This document shows, piece by piece, positions 42,481 through 51,635 of a DNA stretch of 64,000 bases. A model generated the notes under the pieces. The model had not been told where the DNA came from, did no database searches, and was given only the letters and a program-made list of their open reading frames with translations. The stretch is from an uncultured Prevotellaceae bacterium (GTDB taxonomy: Bacteria; Bacteroidota; Bacteroidia; Bacteroidales; Bacteroidaceae): contig CACYYG010000013.1 of assembly GCA_902778535.1 (NCBI GenBank), forward strand, positions 30,563 through 94,562. Direction: 5' to 3'. Position 1 is the first letter of the stretch; the number at the start of each line of letters is the position of its first letter. The translations under genes were made by a program, and so were the position numbers.

Positions 42481-44424
42481 TTACTGGCTGAAGGTGCCAT
42501 GACGGTAGGCGTAGAGCAGGGCTTTGAGGTCGCTGATCTGAGCGCGCAGCTCGGCTCCCTTGTCGGTGTCGGCCACGAGCATGCGGTGAGTTGACATCTC
42601 GACGATCTGGGTGGTGGACTTGATGTCGGTGCCGCGCTGTATAGCGTCCTGCGTGGAGGTGAAGGGCTCGTGCTGTACGAGCTGGAAGCCGCGGCTGTGA
42701 TAGATGAGCGTGTAGCCGGCGATGCCCGTCTCGGTGTGGTAGGCCTCTGAGAAGCCGCCGTCAATCACCATGAGCCTTCCGCCTGCCTTGATGGGATTCT
42801 CGCCCTTGGAGGCATGAACGGGTACGTGGCCGTTTATGATGTGGCGCGTCTCGCCCTTTACGCCGAAGGCATCGAGTATCTGGTCGCACACCTCGGCCGA
42901 GTTGCGCAGCTGGAAGTAATTGCCTTTCTCCTCGTGGTAGGTGTTCTTGTCGGCGAAGAAATAGCGCTCGAAGGTGGCCATCTTCGACTTGTCGAACAAC
43001 GGAGAGTCCTTGCCGCACCACAGGTAGAGGAAGTAGTCGCGGGCATAGGCCTTCAGGTCAGCAGGCGTGTCGTTCTGGAAGGCGGAGCGGATGAGCTGTC
43101 CTATGTATTCCATGAGGTGGCGTCCGCTGTATTTCTTGCCCAATATCTCCACTTCCTTCAGGGAACCGTCATCGTTGAGGGGCACAGAGGCGTGGAAGAG
43201 CAGATTCTGGTTGCATATCTTGTACATGCAGCCGTGGGAGAGGATGGTGCGGATGTGCTTGCGCAGCTTCTCGCTGACGCGGAAGGAGTGGTGGAGCTTC
43301 TGCATCAGGTCGGTTTCCTCGGGGGTCAGCTGGGCATCGAGCGTCGGAAAATGCTTGTCCTTGAGGACATAGTCCTTACCTCCGATGGTGCAGACGCCGC
43401 GCTCAGGGTCGATGTGCTCCAGCAGGCAGCGGTCTTCCATCTGCCATTCGGGTCGGCGGTGGAAGATGCGTGCCTCCTCCTTGAACTGTATGATGCTGAT
43501 GGCCTTGTGCATCTTTGCGGTCAGCTGAAGGGTTTTCTCGTCAAGTCTGTTCTGCGTCTTCAGCTCCTTGGGAATGAATTCCTCGCAGGGGTCGTCGCCG
43601 TAGGTCTCGAGGGCGAAGGTGGCCAGGGGCACGAGGTTGATGCCGTAGCCTTCCTCCAAGGTGACGAGGTTGGCATAGCGCAGCGAGAGTCGTAGCACGT
43701 TGCAGATGCAGGCATCGTTGCCCGCTGCTGCTCCCATCCAGAGTATGTCGTGGTTGCCCCATTGTATGTCCCATGAGTGATATTGCCGTAGGGTGTCCAT
43801 GATGATGTGTGCGCCGGGTCCGCGGTCGTAGATGTCGCCTAGAATGTGCAGCTGATCGATGGCCAGTCGCTGTATGACGTTGCAGATGTCTGTGATGAAG
43901 TCGTCGGCGCGGCCTGTTGAGATGATGGTGTCGACGATGACTGCCACGTAGGCGGCCTTGTCCTGGTCATCAGGGCGCTCGTGCAGCAGCTCCTCTATGA
44001 TGTAGGAGAACTCCTCGGGCAGACTCTTGCGCACCTTCGAGCGGGTGTACTTCGAAGACACGTCGCGGCATACTCGCACCAGCTGGTGGATAGTGATGCG
44101 GTACCAGTCGTCCAAGTCCTCTTCCTGTGCCTTGATGAGCTCCAGCTTCTGCTCAGGATAATAGATGAGGGTGCACAGCTCCTTCTTTTCTGCCTCGCGG
44201 ATGGTGTTGCCGAATATCTCGCCCACCTTGCGCTTGATGTTTCCCGAGGCGTTTTTCAACACATGGATAAAGGCTTCGTGCTCACCGTGCAGGTCGGCCA
44301 GGAAGTGCTCGGTGCCCTTTGGCAGGTTGAGAATGGCCTCGAGGTTGATGATTTCGCTGGCGGCATCGGCTACGGTAGGGTAGGCGTGCGACAGCAGGTG
44401 CAGGTATCTCTCGTCAGTGTTCAT
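42481..44424 (-). CDS. fbp: Class III fructose-1,6-bisphosphatase
   Basis: 647 residues, the normal length of the class III (YydE-type) enzyme, a calcineurin-like metallophosphatase. Metal motifs: HFLADLHGEHEAF (near 45), LHILGDIYDRGPG (near 195), IQWGNHDILWMG and later INGHVPV. It carries out the irreversible step of gluconeogenesis. It lies 13 bp after the GT1-type glycosyltransferase gene and may be the last gene of that transcript. Confidence 0.95.
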   Translation of the reverse strand: MNTDERYLHLLSHAYPTVADAASEIINLEAILNLPKGTEHFLADLHGEHEAFIHVLKNASGNIKRKVGEIFGNTIREAEKKELCTLIYYPEQKLELIKAQEEDLDDWYRITIHQLVRVCRDVSSKYTRSKVRKSLPEEFSYIIEELLHERPDDQDKAAYVAVIVDTIISTGRADDFITDICNVIQRLAIDQLHILGDIYDRGPGAHIIMDTLRQYHSWDIQWGNHDILWMGAAAGNDACICNVLRLSLRYANLVTLEEGYGINLVPLATFALETYGDDPCEEFIPKELKTQNRLDEKTLQLTAKMHKAISIIQFKEEARIFHRRPEWQMEDRCLLEHIDPERGVCTIGGKDYVLKDKHFPTLDAQLTPEETDLMQKLHHSFRVSEKLRKHIRTILSHGCMYKICNQNLLFHASVPLNDDGSLKEVEILGKKYSGRHLMEYIGQLIRSAFQNDTPADLKAYARDYFLYLWCGKDSPLFDKSKMATFERYFFADKNTYHEEKGNYFQLRNSAEVCDQILDAFGVKGETRHIINGHVPVHASKGENPIKAGGRLMVIDGGFSEAYHTETGIAGYTLIYHSRGFQLVQHEPFTSTQDAIQRGTDIKSTTQIVEMSTHRMLVADTDKGAELRAQISDLKALLYAYRHGTFSQ

Positions 44425-44437
44425 GAGGAGTATAGAG

Positions 44438-45538
44438 TTAAAGGTTAAGACTTTTATAGAGTTCTTCGTATTGCCTGGCCACTTTCAGGTAGTCGTGGTG
44501 CTTGCTGACATATTCTCTGCTTTGGCGCTTAAGCAGGTCGAGGCGCTCGGGATGTAACACCAGCTGCTCCAGCTGCTCGCAGACGCTCTCGTAGCTGGGC
44601 TGGACGTTGATGATGGGGCGTAGCTCTTTTTCGCCGAGAATGTCGTAGTTCTCAGGCTCGCCTCCGCCTATGACGACGATGCCTTTCGACATAGCCAGCA
44701 GGGCGTTCATGGCTGGCGTGTAAGCATAGAGCTGATCCATGATGATATCGCTGGCGTCCATCTTCTGCTGATACTCGCTGAAGGGCAGACCCTCGGCTAC
44801 AGTCAGCTCCAGGCGGTCGGGGTATTTCTCTTTCACGGCCTGGGCGGCACGCAGCATGATATCGGTGCCCTTGTAGGCGCTTCGGCCTCGGCTGATGCCG
44901 ATGAAGAGGCGAAAAGGTGAGTGGTGAGAGGCGAGAGGTGAGAGAGTTGCAGAGATAATAGGAAAGGGAATGAAGTTCGTCTTTTGGGGGAAGTTGGGAC
45001 GGTAGCACACATCATACTCATAGAGGCCGGTGACGATGGCGTCGCAGTCGTTGGCTATCTCGACGTTCAGCTTTGCCTTGGGCGTGCCAATCCAGTCACG
45101 GCGTTCTTTCATAGCACAGTCATCTGTGCGCAGGGTGTCGCCGATGTTGAAATCGCTATAGCGCAGGGGCTTCCTCTCTGTGCACTCCTTCACCCAGTAG
45201 TGATCCATGCCCATCGCGCAGAGAACGATATGGCGGTTGTGGCGGCGCAGGTAGTGATAGACGGGGAAGATGCGCTCGGCTTTCAGCTCGAGGAACATGG
45301 GATTGATGAGCTGCACCACATCGTATTCTCGCCATCTGGGCAGCAGCATGGCCACCTTCGCCATCAGCGCCAATCCGCCTAGCTTGCCCTTGCGTCGTGC
45401 CAGATCCAGGTCGCGGGGATAGTCTTTCCAGAAATCGCCGTTGGATGCCACAGTAACCTCATGCCCCAGCTGTCGCAGACCTTTGGCCAGCGTGTTGTGC
45501 ACATTGCTGTATTCACCCAAGAGCAGTATTCTCATCAT
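44438..45538 (-). CDS. Glycosyltransferase, GT1/GT4-like fold
   Basis: 366 residues from the ATG at 45538, which overlaps the upstream GT2 stop (ATGATGA). The N-terminal Rossmann half begins MMRILLLGEYSNVHNTLAKG; the C-terminal half has the GT-B donor-site pattern (FIGISRGRSAYKGTDIMLRA, then AMNALLAMSKGIVVIGGGEP with the ExxxYD-type Glu). It likely adds a sugar to a surface polysaccharide or glycolipid. Residues about 199-208 (LSPLASHHSP) are a heptamer-encoded insert at the domain border. Confidence 0.85.
   Translation of the reverse strand: MMRILLLGEYSNVHNTLAKGLRQLGHEVTVASNGDFWKDYPRDLDLARRKGKLGGLALMAKVAMLLPRWREYDVVQLINPMFLELKAERIFPVYHYLRRHNRHIVLCAMGMDHYWVKECTERKPLRYSDFNIGDTLRTDDCAMKERRDWIGTPKAKLNVEIANDCDAIVTGLYEYDVCYRPNFPQKTNFIPFPIISATLSPLASHHSPFRLFIGISRGRSAYKGTDIMLRAAQAVKEKYPDRLELTVAEGLPFSEYQQKMDASDIIMDQLYAYTPAMNALLAMSKGIVVIGGGEPENYDILGEKELRPIINVQPSYESVCEQLEQLVLHPERLDLLKRQSREYVSKHHDYLKVARQYEELYKSLNL
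44916..44946 (+). repeat. In-frame heptamer array inside the GT-B glycosyltransferase gene
   Basis: Plus-strand GGTGAGT, GGTGAGA, GGCGAGA, GGTGAGA, GAG. Pyrimidine-rich on the coding strand. Confidence 0.9.
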
Positions 45539-46506
45539 TTGAAGAAAGGCAATGTTCGCATGAGGATGGTGCGGCCGATGGAACTGTTGGTCATGCGGCG
45601 GAACCATTTGTATTTCTGCGTATAGTCGCGATCGGGTAGGGGGAAAAGCCCTTCCTTCTGCAGTAACTCCAGCTGGCGGTCAAGGTAGTGCGGGTTCTGG
45701 GTGAGCACGATGACATTGTAAATATAGTCCATGGTGAGCTGTGCCGTGCGTCGCTGCAAGGCCACTCGTTCCTCAGGCGGCAGGGTGCTGCATTTCTTGT
45801 GCAGGCTCAGCAGCACGTCCCTGGAATCGCTTAGTCGCTGCAAACGGCTACGCATATCGGTGCGGTTGATGACAGAGGCCGGACGTTGACAATAGCAGTA
45901 GGCTCGTGCCGTAGTCGTAATGACGCGCTCGGCTCGCAGAAGCAATTGCGGCGTGAACTCCTCGTCCTCGCCATAGGCTACACCTGGGGTAAACCGAAGC
46001 GAACCTAACATGATGCGCTTGAAAAGGAACGACCACACAGCGCCGTGAATGTTCTGCTGGCGCATGAGCGTTGCACCTGACATCGGTCCCTCGTCTTTGT
46101 AGGTCATCTTATTGTCGGGCTTCTCGCAATAGTCGAACATCACCATATCGGCTTTGCCATATCGAATAAGGTCGATGACATGCTCATAGGGCGTGCGCAG
46201 CAGGACGTCATCGGCATCGATGAACTGTACGAAATCTCCCTCGGCCATTTTAAGGCCTACGTTGCGCGACACAGCCACTCCCTGATTCTTCTGGCGGATA
46301 TACACAATGTCGTCAGCCAGCGTGTCGAGGGCGGCAAGAGGGCTCTCATCGGAGCCGTCGTCCACCACGATAATCTCGCGCTCAAACTGCCGCAACGACA
46401 GATTCTCGATGCTGTCAATGCACGCACGCAGCATCTCTATCGGCACGTTGAACACAGGGATGATGAAGCTGACTAACTTCTTCTGATTCTCTTGTTGATA
46501 TGGCAT
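45535..46506 (-). CDS. Family 2 glycosyltransferase
   Basis: 323 residues, GT-A fold: LVSFIIPVFNVPIEMLRACI, IIVVDDGSDESPL, VSRNVGLKMAEGDFVQFID and the metal motif DADD. An inverting sugar transferase probably acting in surface glycan synthesis. Its first 34 nt lie inside the end of the preceding GT2 gene, and it overlaps the next gene by 4 nt, so the three transferases form a tightly coupled set. Inside it at about 45634-45648 lies a CGGGTAGGGGGAAAA block like the stem found at 40115. Confidence 0.9.
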   Translation of the reverse strand: MPYQQENQKKLVSFIIPVFNVPIEMLRACIDSIENLSLRQFEREIIVVDDGSDESPLAALDTLADDIVYIRQKNQGVAVSRNVGLKMAEGDFVQFIDADDVLLRTPYEHVIDLIRYGKADMVMFDYCEKPDNKMTYKDEGPMSGATLMRQQNIHGAVWSFLFKRIMLGSLRFTPGVAYGEDEEFTPQLLLRAERVITTTARAYCYCQRPASVINRTDMRSRLQRLSDSRDVLLSLHKKCSTLPPEERVALQRRTAQLTMDYIYNVIVLTQNPHYLDRQLELLQKEGLFPLPDRDYTQKYKWFRRMTNSSIGRTILMRTLPFFK

Positions 46507-47378
46507 AATACTTTGATTCCTAATGTGTTGATAACAATTGCCTTCAGTCTTTGTGATATTGACAGACCTTTGGCAAATGGCGATACATGCCGTTTCTTCA
46601 ACTCTGGCTGCTCGCCTGTCATCCGGCAGACATCGAGCTGAATGTTCAGTACGTGCATGTAGTAGCGGTCATCCTGCCATTGAGGCAAAATCCTAAGGTG
46701 CGCCTGCAGCAGCATCTTCAGCTCTTGGCCTGTAGCTGTGGCAGTAATCCCATGTTCGTTGTCAGTATAGTGATACAGGCCTTTATTAGTGACTTTCAGG
46801 CATTTAACATTTGTTAAAATCAAGGGTAGGGTAGCAACGTCCTCAAACACCTGACCTTTGGGAAAACGCACGCCGTCGAACAGTTCACGACGATAGACCT
46901 TGTTCCAGGCATAGCAATGCTCGTAGGCAAAGCCCTTGAGCCAGTAACTGCCCATATCACGATATTCCCTGAAATGATTTACTGCACTTTGCCTTTTTCT
47001 GTTGTCCTTGGAAAAAACATCATAGTCTTTCACGAAAGGAAATTCCACAATGTCAGCTCCTTCTGTCAGTTTCATCACTTCAGCGTAAGTGTCTGCAGCC
47101 AGATAATCGTCGCTATCGACGAAAGTAATGAATTCGCCTTTAACTATGTCGAGGCCTGCATTGCGTGCATCGCTCAGTCCGCCGTTCTGCTTATGAATGA
47201 CGCGGATACGTTTGTCGCGTTGAGACCATTCATCGCACAGCTGCGCACAGTTGTCTGGCGAGCCGTCGTCAACCAGAATAATCTCAAGGTCTTTATAGCT
47301 TTGACTCACGACGCTTTGCACACAACGCTCCAGCGTATTCTCTACGCAGTAGACAGGTATGATGACGCTTAGTTTCAC
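46473..47378 (-). CDS. Family 2 glycosyltransferase
   Basis: 301 residues. GT-A motifs: LSVIIPVYCVENTLERCVQS, IILVDDGSPDNCAQLCDEW, KQNGGLSDARNAGLDIVKGE and FVDSDDYLA (DxD-type). It starts at GTG 47378 (MKLSVIIPVY, typical). The promoter -7 element ends only 15 bp upstream, so the mRNA may have almost no leader. First gene of the GT2-GT2-GT-B-fbp set. Confidence 0.9.
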   Translation of the reverse strand: MKLSVIIPVYCVENTLERCVQSVVSQSYKDLEIILVDDGSPDNCAQLCDEWSQRDKRIRVIHKQNGGLSDARNAGLDIVKGEFITFVDSDDYLAADTYAEVMKLTEGADIVEFPFVKDYDVFSKDNRKRQSAVNHFREYRDMGSYWLKGFAYEHCYAWNKVYRRELFDGVRFPKGQVFEDVATLPLILTNVKCLKVTNKGLYHYTDNEHGITATATGQELKMLLQAHLRILPQWQDDRYYMHVLNIQLDVCRMTGEQPELKKRHVSPFAKGLSISQRLKAIVINTLGIKVLCHINKRIRRS

Positions 47379-47393
47379 AACTGCAAAATTAAG

Positions 47394-47424
47394 CTTTTCT
47401 CAGATAATATCAAAATTTTTTCTA
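47394..47424 (-). promoter_or_regulatory. Promoter of the glycosyltransferase operon
   Basis: On minus: -33 TTTG (47421-47424), -7 TAATTTTG (47394-47401), 19 bp apart. Only 15 bp separate the -7 element from the GTG start. Confidence 0.75.
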
Positions 47425-47584
47425 CCTTTTTATTATTCTATTTATCATAATGGCGATTCTAGTATATTTCTTGTTTTAACCGGAATAATTCTTAGAGGTC
47501 TTCTCATCTATGAGTTATATCAGTTTTTCTTATATGAGTAGCCTCATGCGAAAGATCTGCATCGAAGTGCCCCCGCTAAAAGTG

Positions 47585-47615
47585 CCAGCGACAATGGTAG
47601 TACCACTGTCGCTGG
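47585..47615. terminator. Hairpin after aldA
   Basis: CCAGCGACA (47585-47593) pairs with TGTCGCTGG (47607-47615), 13-nt loop. On minus it is followed by CACTTTTAGC, a weak T tract. Confidence 0.55.
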
Positions 47616-47691
47616 TGAAATTATTATTATATTACATAGGCGCACGTCTTTTGACTCGTGCTCCCTTGACTTAGTTCTCATGTGGTTATGA

Positions 47692-49134
47692 TTACATATC
47701 CTCGTAGGTGTCGAGATAGGTGACATGGGTGACGAGATATTCGTCAACGCCGTGCTTGCCGTCGGCACCACCTATACCACTCTTCTTCATGCCGGCGTGG
47801 AAGCCCTGGATGGCTTCGAAGTGCTCGCGGTTGACGTAGGTCTCGCCAAACTCCAGCTCGCGGCAGGCCTTTACAGCAATGTTGAGGTCCTTGGTGAAGA
47901 TGCTCGAAGCCAAACCATACTCGCAGTCGTTGGCCATAGCGATGGCGTCGTCGATAGTGTTGAACTCGATGAGCGGAATGACGGGACCGAAGGTCTCTTC
48001 ATGGATGATGTCCATATCCTGACGGCAGTCGTCGAGCACGGTAGCTGCATAGAAATAGCCTTTCTCTCCTACCCTATGTCCGCCGCACAGCAGCTTGGCG
48101 CCCTGCTTGATGGCCCGCTCTACCTTCTCTGTGACGCTCTCCAGTGCACGCTGCTCCACCAGCGGACCCATGTCGACACTCTCGTCGGCGCAGGGATCGC
48201 CCACCTTCACAGCCTTCATCTTCTCAACCAGAATCTTCGTGAAGGCTTCCTTCACTTCCTTCTGCACATAGACGCGCTCGGCATTGTTGCAAATCTGGCC
48301 GTTGTTGCCGATACGTGAGTCGACAATCCACTGAGCAGCACGTTCCAGGTCGGCGTCCTTCATTACGATGGCAGGAGCCTTGCCGCCCAATTCGAGCGAA
48401 ACCTTGGTGATGTTCTTCGAAGCGGCAGCCATGATGCTCTCGCCTGCGGCAACAGAACCTGTCACGGAGACGATGTCAATCTTCGGGCTTCCGGCCATCT
48501 CGTTGCCGATGACGCTTCCCTTACCCGTCACGATGTTGATGACGCCTGCGGGAAGGCCTGTCTCAGCAACGACCTTTGCAAACTCGGTGCAGTTCTCAGG
48601 AGTGAGCTGCGAGGGCTTGATGACGATGGTACAGCCTGCAATCAGTGCAGCACCGGCCTTACGCGCGATGAGGAAAAACGGGAAGTTCCACGGCAGGATA
48701 CCAGCCACGACGCCGATGGGCTTCTTCGTCAGTAGGATGGTCTCATTCGGACGGTCACTTGGAATAATCTCGCCCTCGATATGACGGGCAAACGTAGCCA
48801 TATACTCAAAGTAGGCAATTGTAGCGCCCACCTCGATGGCAGCCCAGTTGCGGGTCTTGCCTTGCTCGCGCATGATAATCTCAGTAAACTCATTCTCGCG
48901 GGCCTTGATGCCGGCAGCAATCTTCAGCAGATAGCCGGCGCGCTCAATGGCGGGCGTCTTTGCCCAAGCCTTCTGTGCAGCGCGTGCAGTGTCGAGGGCG
49001 CGGTTCACATCTTCTATCGTACCTTCCGGCTGACGGGAGATGACTTCCTCAGTAGAAGGGTTCAACACATTAATCCACTGGCCACTTGAGCTCTCGCAGA
49101 ACTGGCCGTTGATGTACATCTTCAAGTCTTTCAT
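47692..49134 (-). CDS. aldA: NAD-dependent aldehyde dehydrogenase, lactaldehyde dehydrogenase (AldA) type
   Basis: 480 residues from the ATG at 49134. Strong resemblance to E. coli AldA along the whole chain: MYINGQF, VNPSTEEVISR-like opening, GILPWNFPFFLIARK, KNITKVSLELGGKAPAIVM (catalytic Glu), IGNNGQICNNAERVYVQKE (catalytic Cys) and the C-terminal GFHAGMKKSGIGGADGKHG. It oxidises lactaldehyde (from fucose or rhamnose breakdown) or glycolaldehyde with NAD. An upstream extension of 28 residues is possible but has no family match. A -7 TATCTTTG lies at 49176-49183 (minus). Confidence 0.92.
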   Translation of the reverse strand: MKDLKMYINGQFCESSSGQWINVLNPSTEEVISRQPEGTIEDVNRALDTARAAQKAWAKTPAIERAGYLLKIAAGIKARENEFTEIIMREQGKTRNWAAIEVGATIAYFEYMATFARHIEGEIIPSDRPNETILLTKKPIGVVAGILPWNFPFFLIARKAGAALIAGCTIVIKPSQLTPENCTEFAKVVAETGLPAGVINIVTGKGSVIGNEMAGSPKIDIVSVTGSVAAGESIMAAASKNITKVSLELGGKAPAIVMKDADLERAAQWIVDSRIGNNGQICNNAERVYVQKEVKEAFTKILVEKMKAVKVGDPCADESVDMGPLVEQRALESVTEKVERAIKQGAKLLCGGHRVGEKGYFYAATVLDDCRQDMDIIHEETFGPVIPLIEFNTIDDAIAMANDCEYGLASSIFTKDLNIAVKACRELEFGETYVNREHFEAIQGFHAGMKKSGIGGADGKHGVDEYLVTHVTYLDTYEDM

Positions 49135-49175
49135 AAGTGTAGTTGTTTTTAGGTTTAGTTTTATCAAATCATTGG

Positions 49176-49183
49176 CAAAGATA
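49176..49183 (-). promoter_or_regulatory. -7 element of aldA
   Basis: TATCTTTG on minus, 41 bp before the ATG. The -33 element is not clear. Confidence 0.45.
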
Positions 49184-49278
49184 ATAAAAGTTTTCACAAC
49201 CGATGTGCTCTGAACCAAAAAAATCTATCAATTCATCAAAAAATCAAGTAAGTTGAATCAAAATTCAAGGAAAAGGTG

Positions 49279-49286
49279 TAACTTTG
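49279..49286 (+). promoter_or_regulatory. -7 element of gluQ
   Basis: TAACTTTG 23 bp before the ATG, with a TTG about 22 bp upstream. Confidence 0.55.
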
Positions 49287-49309
49287 CGTCATTGTCAGAG
49301 CTGTAACAA

Positions 49310-50236
49310 ATGACTATAGGACGCTTCGCACCGTCGCCGACAGGCAGAATGCATCTGGGCAACATGTTCAGTGCGCTGCTGTCGTGGCTTTCTGCTAAAA
49401 GCAAGAACGGGCAATGGCTGCTGCGCATTGAGGACATTGACCCGCAGCGCTCGCGCATGGAGTACGCCAAGCTGCTGATGGACGACCTGCAATGGCTGGG
49501 CCTGACGTGGGACGACGAGCCGGTGTTTCAGAGTCAGCGCTCCGACATCTACGAACATTATTATAATATGTTGCAGCAGCAGGGACTCACCTACCCTTGC
49601 TATTGCACACGCGCTGACCTGTTGGCTACACAGGCACCGCATGAGAGCGACGGACGTGTGGTGTATCCCGGCACTTGCCGACCGAAGAAGGTGGAAGGTG
49701 GAGGGTTGAAGGTGGAAGATGGACGCCCCGCTGCCACACGCCTCATGGTTGCCGATGAAGATGTTTCATTTACTGACGGACACTACGGCACACAGACTGT
49801 AAACATGGCTCATCATGTGGGCGACTACATTATCCGGCGTAAGGACGGGGCATGGGCCTATCAGCTGGCGGTGGTTGTCGACGACGGACTGATGGGTGTC
49901 AACGAGGTGGTGCGTGGGCGTGACCTGCTGCTGTCGTCACCACAACAAATCTCCCTGTCACGCACGCTTGGGTTCACTCCGCCACAGTTCATCCATCTGC
50001 CATTGCTTATCAACGATGCTGGACAGCGGCTCTCCAAGCGCGACAGCAGTCTCGACATGGGCGTGCTTCGACAGCATCACACAGCTCCTGAACTCATCGG
50101 CTGGCTGGCATACTACGCAGGACTGCTGCCCGATCCTCAGCCCACGATGCCCAACCAGCTACTTAATGTTTTCTCCTGGGAAAAGGTGCCTCACAACGAC
50201 ATCACCGTGTCGGCAAGCTCACTCCCAGCACTCTAA
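49310..50236 (+). CDS. gluQ: Glutamyl-Q tRNA(Asp) synthetase
   Basis: 308 residues, a GluRS-like catalytic domain without the anticodon-binding half. Motifs: RFAPSPTGRMHLGNMFSAL (HIGH as HLGN), the zinc region CYCTRADLL and the KMSKS counterpart RLSKRDSSLD. It glutamylates queuosine in tRNA(Asp), consistent with queC elsewhere in the window. Residues about 126-138 (VEGGGLKVEDGRP) come from a heptamer array in the zinc-domain loop. The 3' end overlaps the convergent AGCS gene by 18 nt. Confidence 0.93.
   Translation: MTIGRFAPSPTGRMHLGNMFSALLSWLSAKSKNGQWLLRIEDIDPQRSRMEYAKLLMDDLQWLGLTWDDEPVFQSQRSDIYEHYYNMLQQQGLTYPCYCTRADLLATQAPHESDGRVVYPGTCRPKKVEGGGLKVEDGRPAATRLMVADEDVSFTDGHYGTQTVNMAHHVGDYIIRRKDGAWAYQLAVVVDDGLMGVNEVVRGRDLLLSSPQQISLSRTLGFTPPQFIHLPLLINDAGQRLSKRDSSLDMGVLRQHHTAPELIGWLAYYAGLLPDPQPTMPNQLLNVFSWEKVPHNDITVSASSLPAL
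49687..49723 (+). repeat. In-frame heptamer array inside gluQ (GAAGGTG x5)
   Basis: GAAGGTG, GAAGGTG, GAGGGTT, GAAGGTG, GAAGATG. Purine-rich on the coding strand, without in-frame stops. Confidence 0.9.
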
Positions 50237-51616
50237 CTCGTTTTCCAGCTCAGGCAACTGACTGCGGTGGAAGACGGGTTCCTTGATGCCCTGCTTCTTC
50301 TGCTTCCTGTAGTCATCGAGCAATCGGAAGGCATAGCGCCCCAGCAGCATAATGGCTATCAGGTTGCAGGCTGTGAGGAAGGCCATAAACAAGTCGACGA
50401 TGTTCCATGCCAACTCGAAGCTGGCCAAGGCTCCGAACATCACCATCACACCTGCCGAGCAGATGCGATAGACTGTCATCACTTTCTGATTAGGCGTGAT
50501 GAAGCGTATGTTTGCCTCGCCATAGTAATAGTTGCCGATGATGCTGGAAAAGGCAAAGAGGAAAATGGCAATGGCTATGAACACGGGACCTGCAGAGCCT
50601 ATTTCCGACTGCAGTGCTTGTTGCGTCAGGGCGATGCCGTTGAGTTCGGGATGCTGATAGAGACCGCTGATGAGGATGATGAACGCCGTGCAGGAACAGA
50701 CGAGCAGCGTGTCGGTGAAGACGCCGAGTGCCTGAATCAATCCCTGCTTCACAGGATGCGTCGTCGAAGCCGTAGCAGCCACGTTGGGTGCACTGCCCTC
50801 GCCTGCCTCGTTGCTGAAAAGTCCGCGCTTGATGCCGTTCATCATTGCGGCACCGATGCTTCCGCCAGCCACCTGCCCGAAGCCGAAGGCATCCTCCACG
50901 ATGACTTTCAGAACATGTGGAACATGCTCGATATTCGACACGATGACAACGATGGCAAGGACCAAGTAGCCTACTGCCATCAGAGGCACCAGAACCGCAC
51001 TGACGTGGGCTATGCGCTGGATGCCGCCGAAGACGATGAACAATGCCATTGATGCCAGCGCTATGCCCACCCAAAAAGGTGAAAAGCCGAAGGCCTCCTG
51101 CATGGCGCCGCAAATGGTGTTGGCCTGTATGGAGTTGTTCGACAATCCGAACTGCAGCGTGATGAGTATGGCAAAGAGCACCGCCATCCAACGCTTGTGC
51201 AGACCTTGTTGAATGTAGTAGGCAGGACCTCCGATGAACGAATCCCTGTGCTTCTTCTTGAACAGCTGAGCCAGCGTAGACTCTACGAAAGCCGTTGCCG
51301 AGCCGATGAGTGCTATCAGCCACATCCAGAACACCGCCCCCGGACCGCCAATGGCAATAGCCGTTGCCACGCCTGCCAGATTGCCGGTGCCCACGCGTGT
51401 TGCCACACTGACAGCAAATGCCTGAAACGAAGAGATATGCTTCGTGCCCTTCACAGTATCGACGGCCGACTCGGTCAGCAAGCGCAACATCTCGCCTACC
51501 ATGCGGAACTGTACAAAGCGAGTCCTGCACGTAAACCAGATGCCGCAGCCCACCAGCGCCACGATGAGCACGTAGCTCCACAATACGTCGTTCAGTTGTG
51601 TGATTATATCATTCAT
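50219..51616 (-). CDS. Sodium:alanine/glycine symporter (AGCS family)
   Basis: 465 residues, about 11 membrane helices. Family signatures: RVGTGNLAGVATAIAIGGPG, FWMWLIALIGSATAFVESTL, GGPAYYIQQGL and FSNEAGEGSAPNVAATA. It imports alanine or glycine with Na+. The 3' end overlaps gluQ by 18 nt on the opposite strand. The 5' side has a strong promoter and a terminator-like hairpin before the start codon (see the leader feature), suggesting control by attenuation. Confidence 0.92.
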   Translation of the reverse strand: MNDIITQLNDVLWSYVLIVALVGCGIWFTCRTRFVQFRMVGEMLRLLTESAVDTVKGTKHISSFQAFAVSVATRVGTGNLAGVATAIAIGGPGAVFWMWLIALIGSATAFVESTLAQLFKKKHRDSFIGGPAYYIQQGLHKRWMAVLFAILITLQFGLSNNSIQANTICGAMQEAFGFSPFWVGIALASMALFIVFGGIQRIAHVSAVLVPLMAVGYLVLAIVVIVSNIEHVPHVLKVIVEDAFGFGQVAGGSIGAAMMNGIKRGLFSNEAGEGSAPNVAATASTTHPVKQGLIQALGVFTDTLLVCSCTAFIILISGLYQHPELNGIALTQQALQSEIGSAGPVFIAIAIFLFAFSSIIGNYYYGEANIRFITPNQKVMTVYRICSAGVMVMFGALASFELAWNIVDLFMAFLTACNLIAIMLLGRYAFRLLDDYRKQKKQGIKEPVFHRSQLPELENELECWE

Positions 51617-51635
51617 CGTTTAGTTATTACGGATT

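Larger units (their letters stand above)
47379..47691. other. 313-bp AT-rich gene-free region
   Basis: It contains the GT operon promoter (47394-47424) at one end and a hairpin (47585-47615) after aldA at the other. Short frames here have no family resemblance. Confidence 0.6.

Noticed and set aside
47544-47771. 75-codon minus reading frame after aldA
   Set aside because: It overlaps the aldA 3' end in another frame and the hairpin; no family resemblance.
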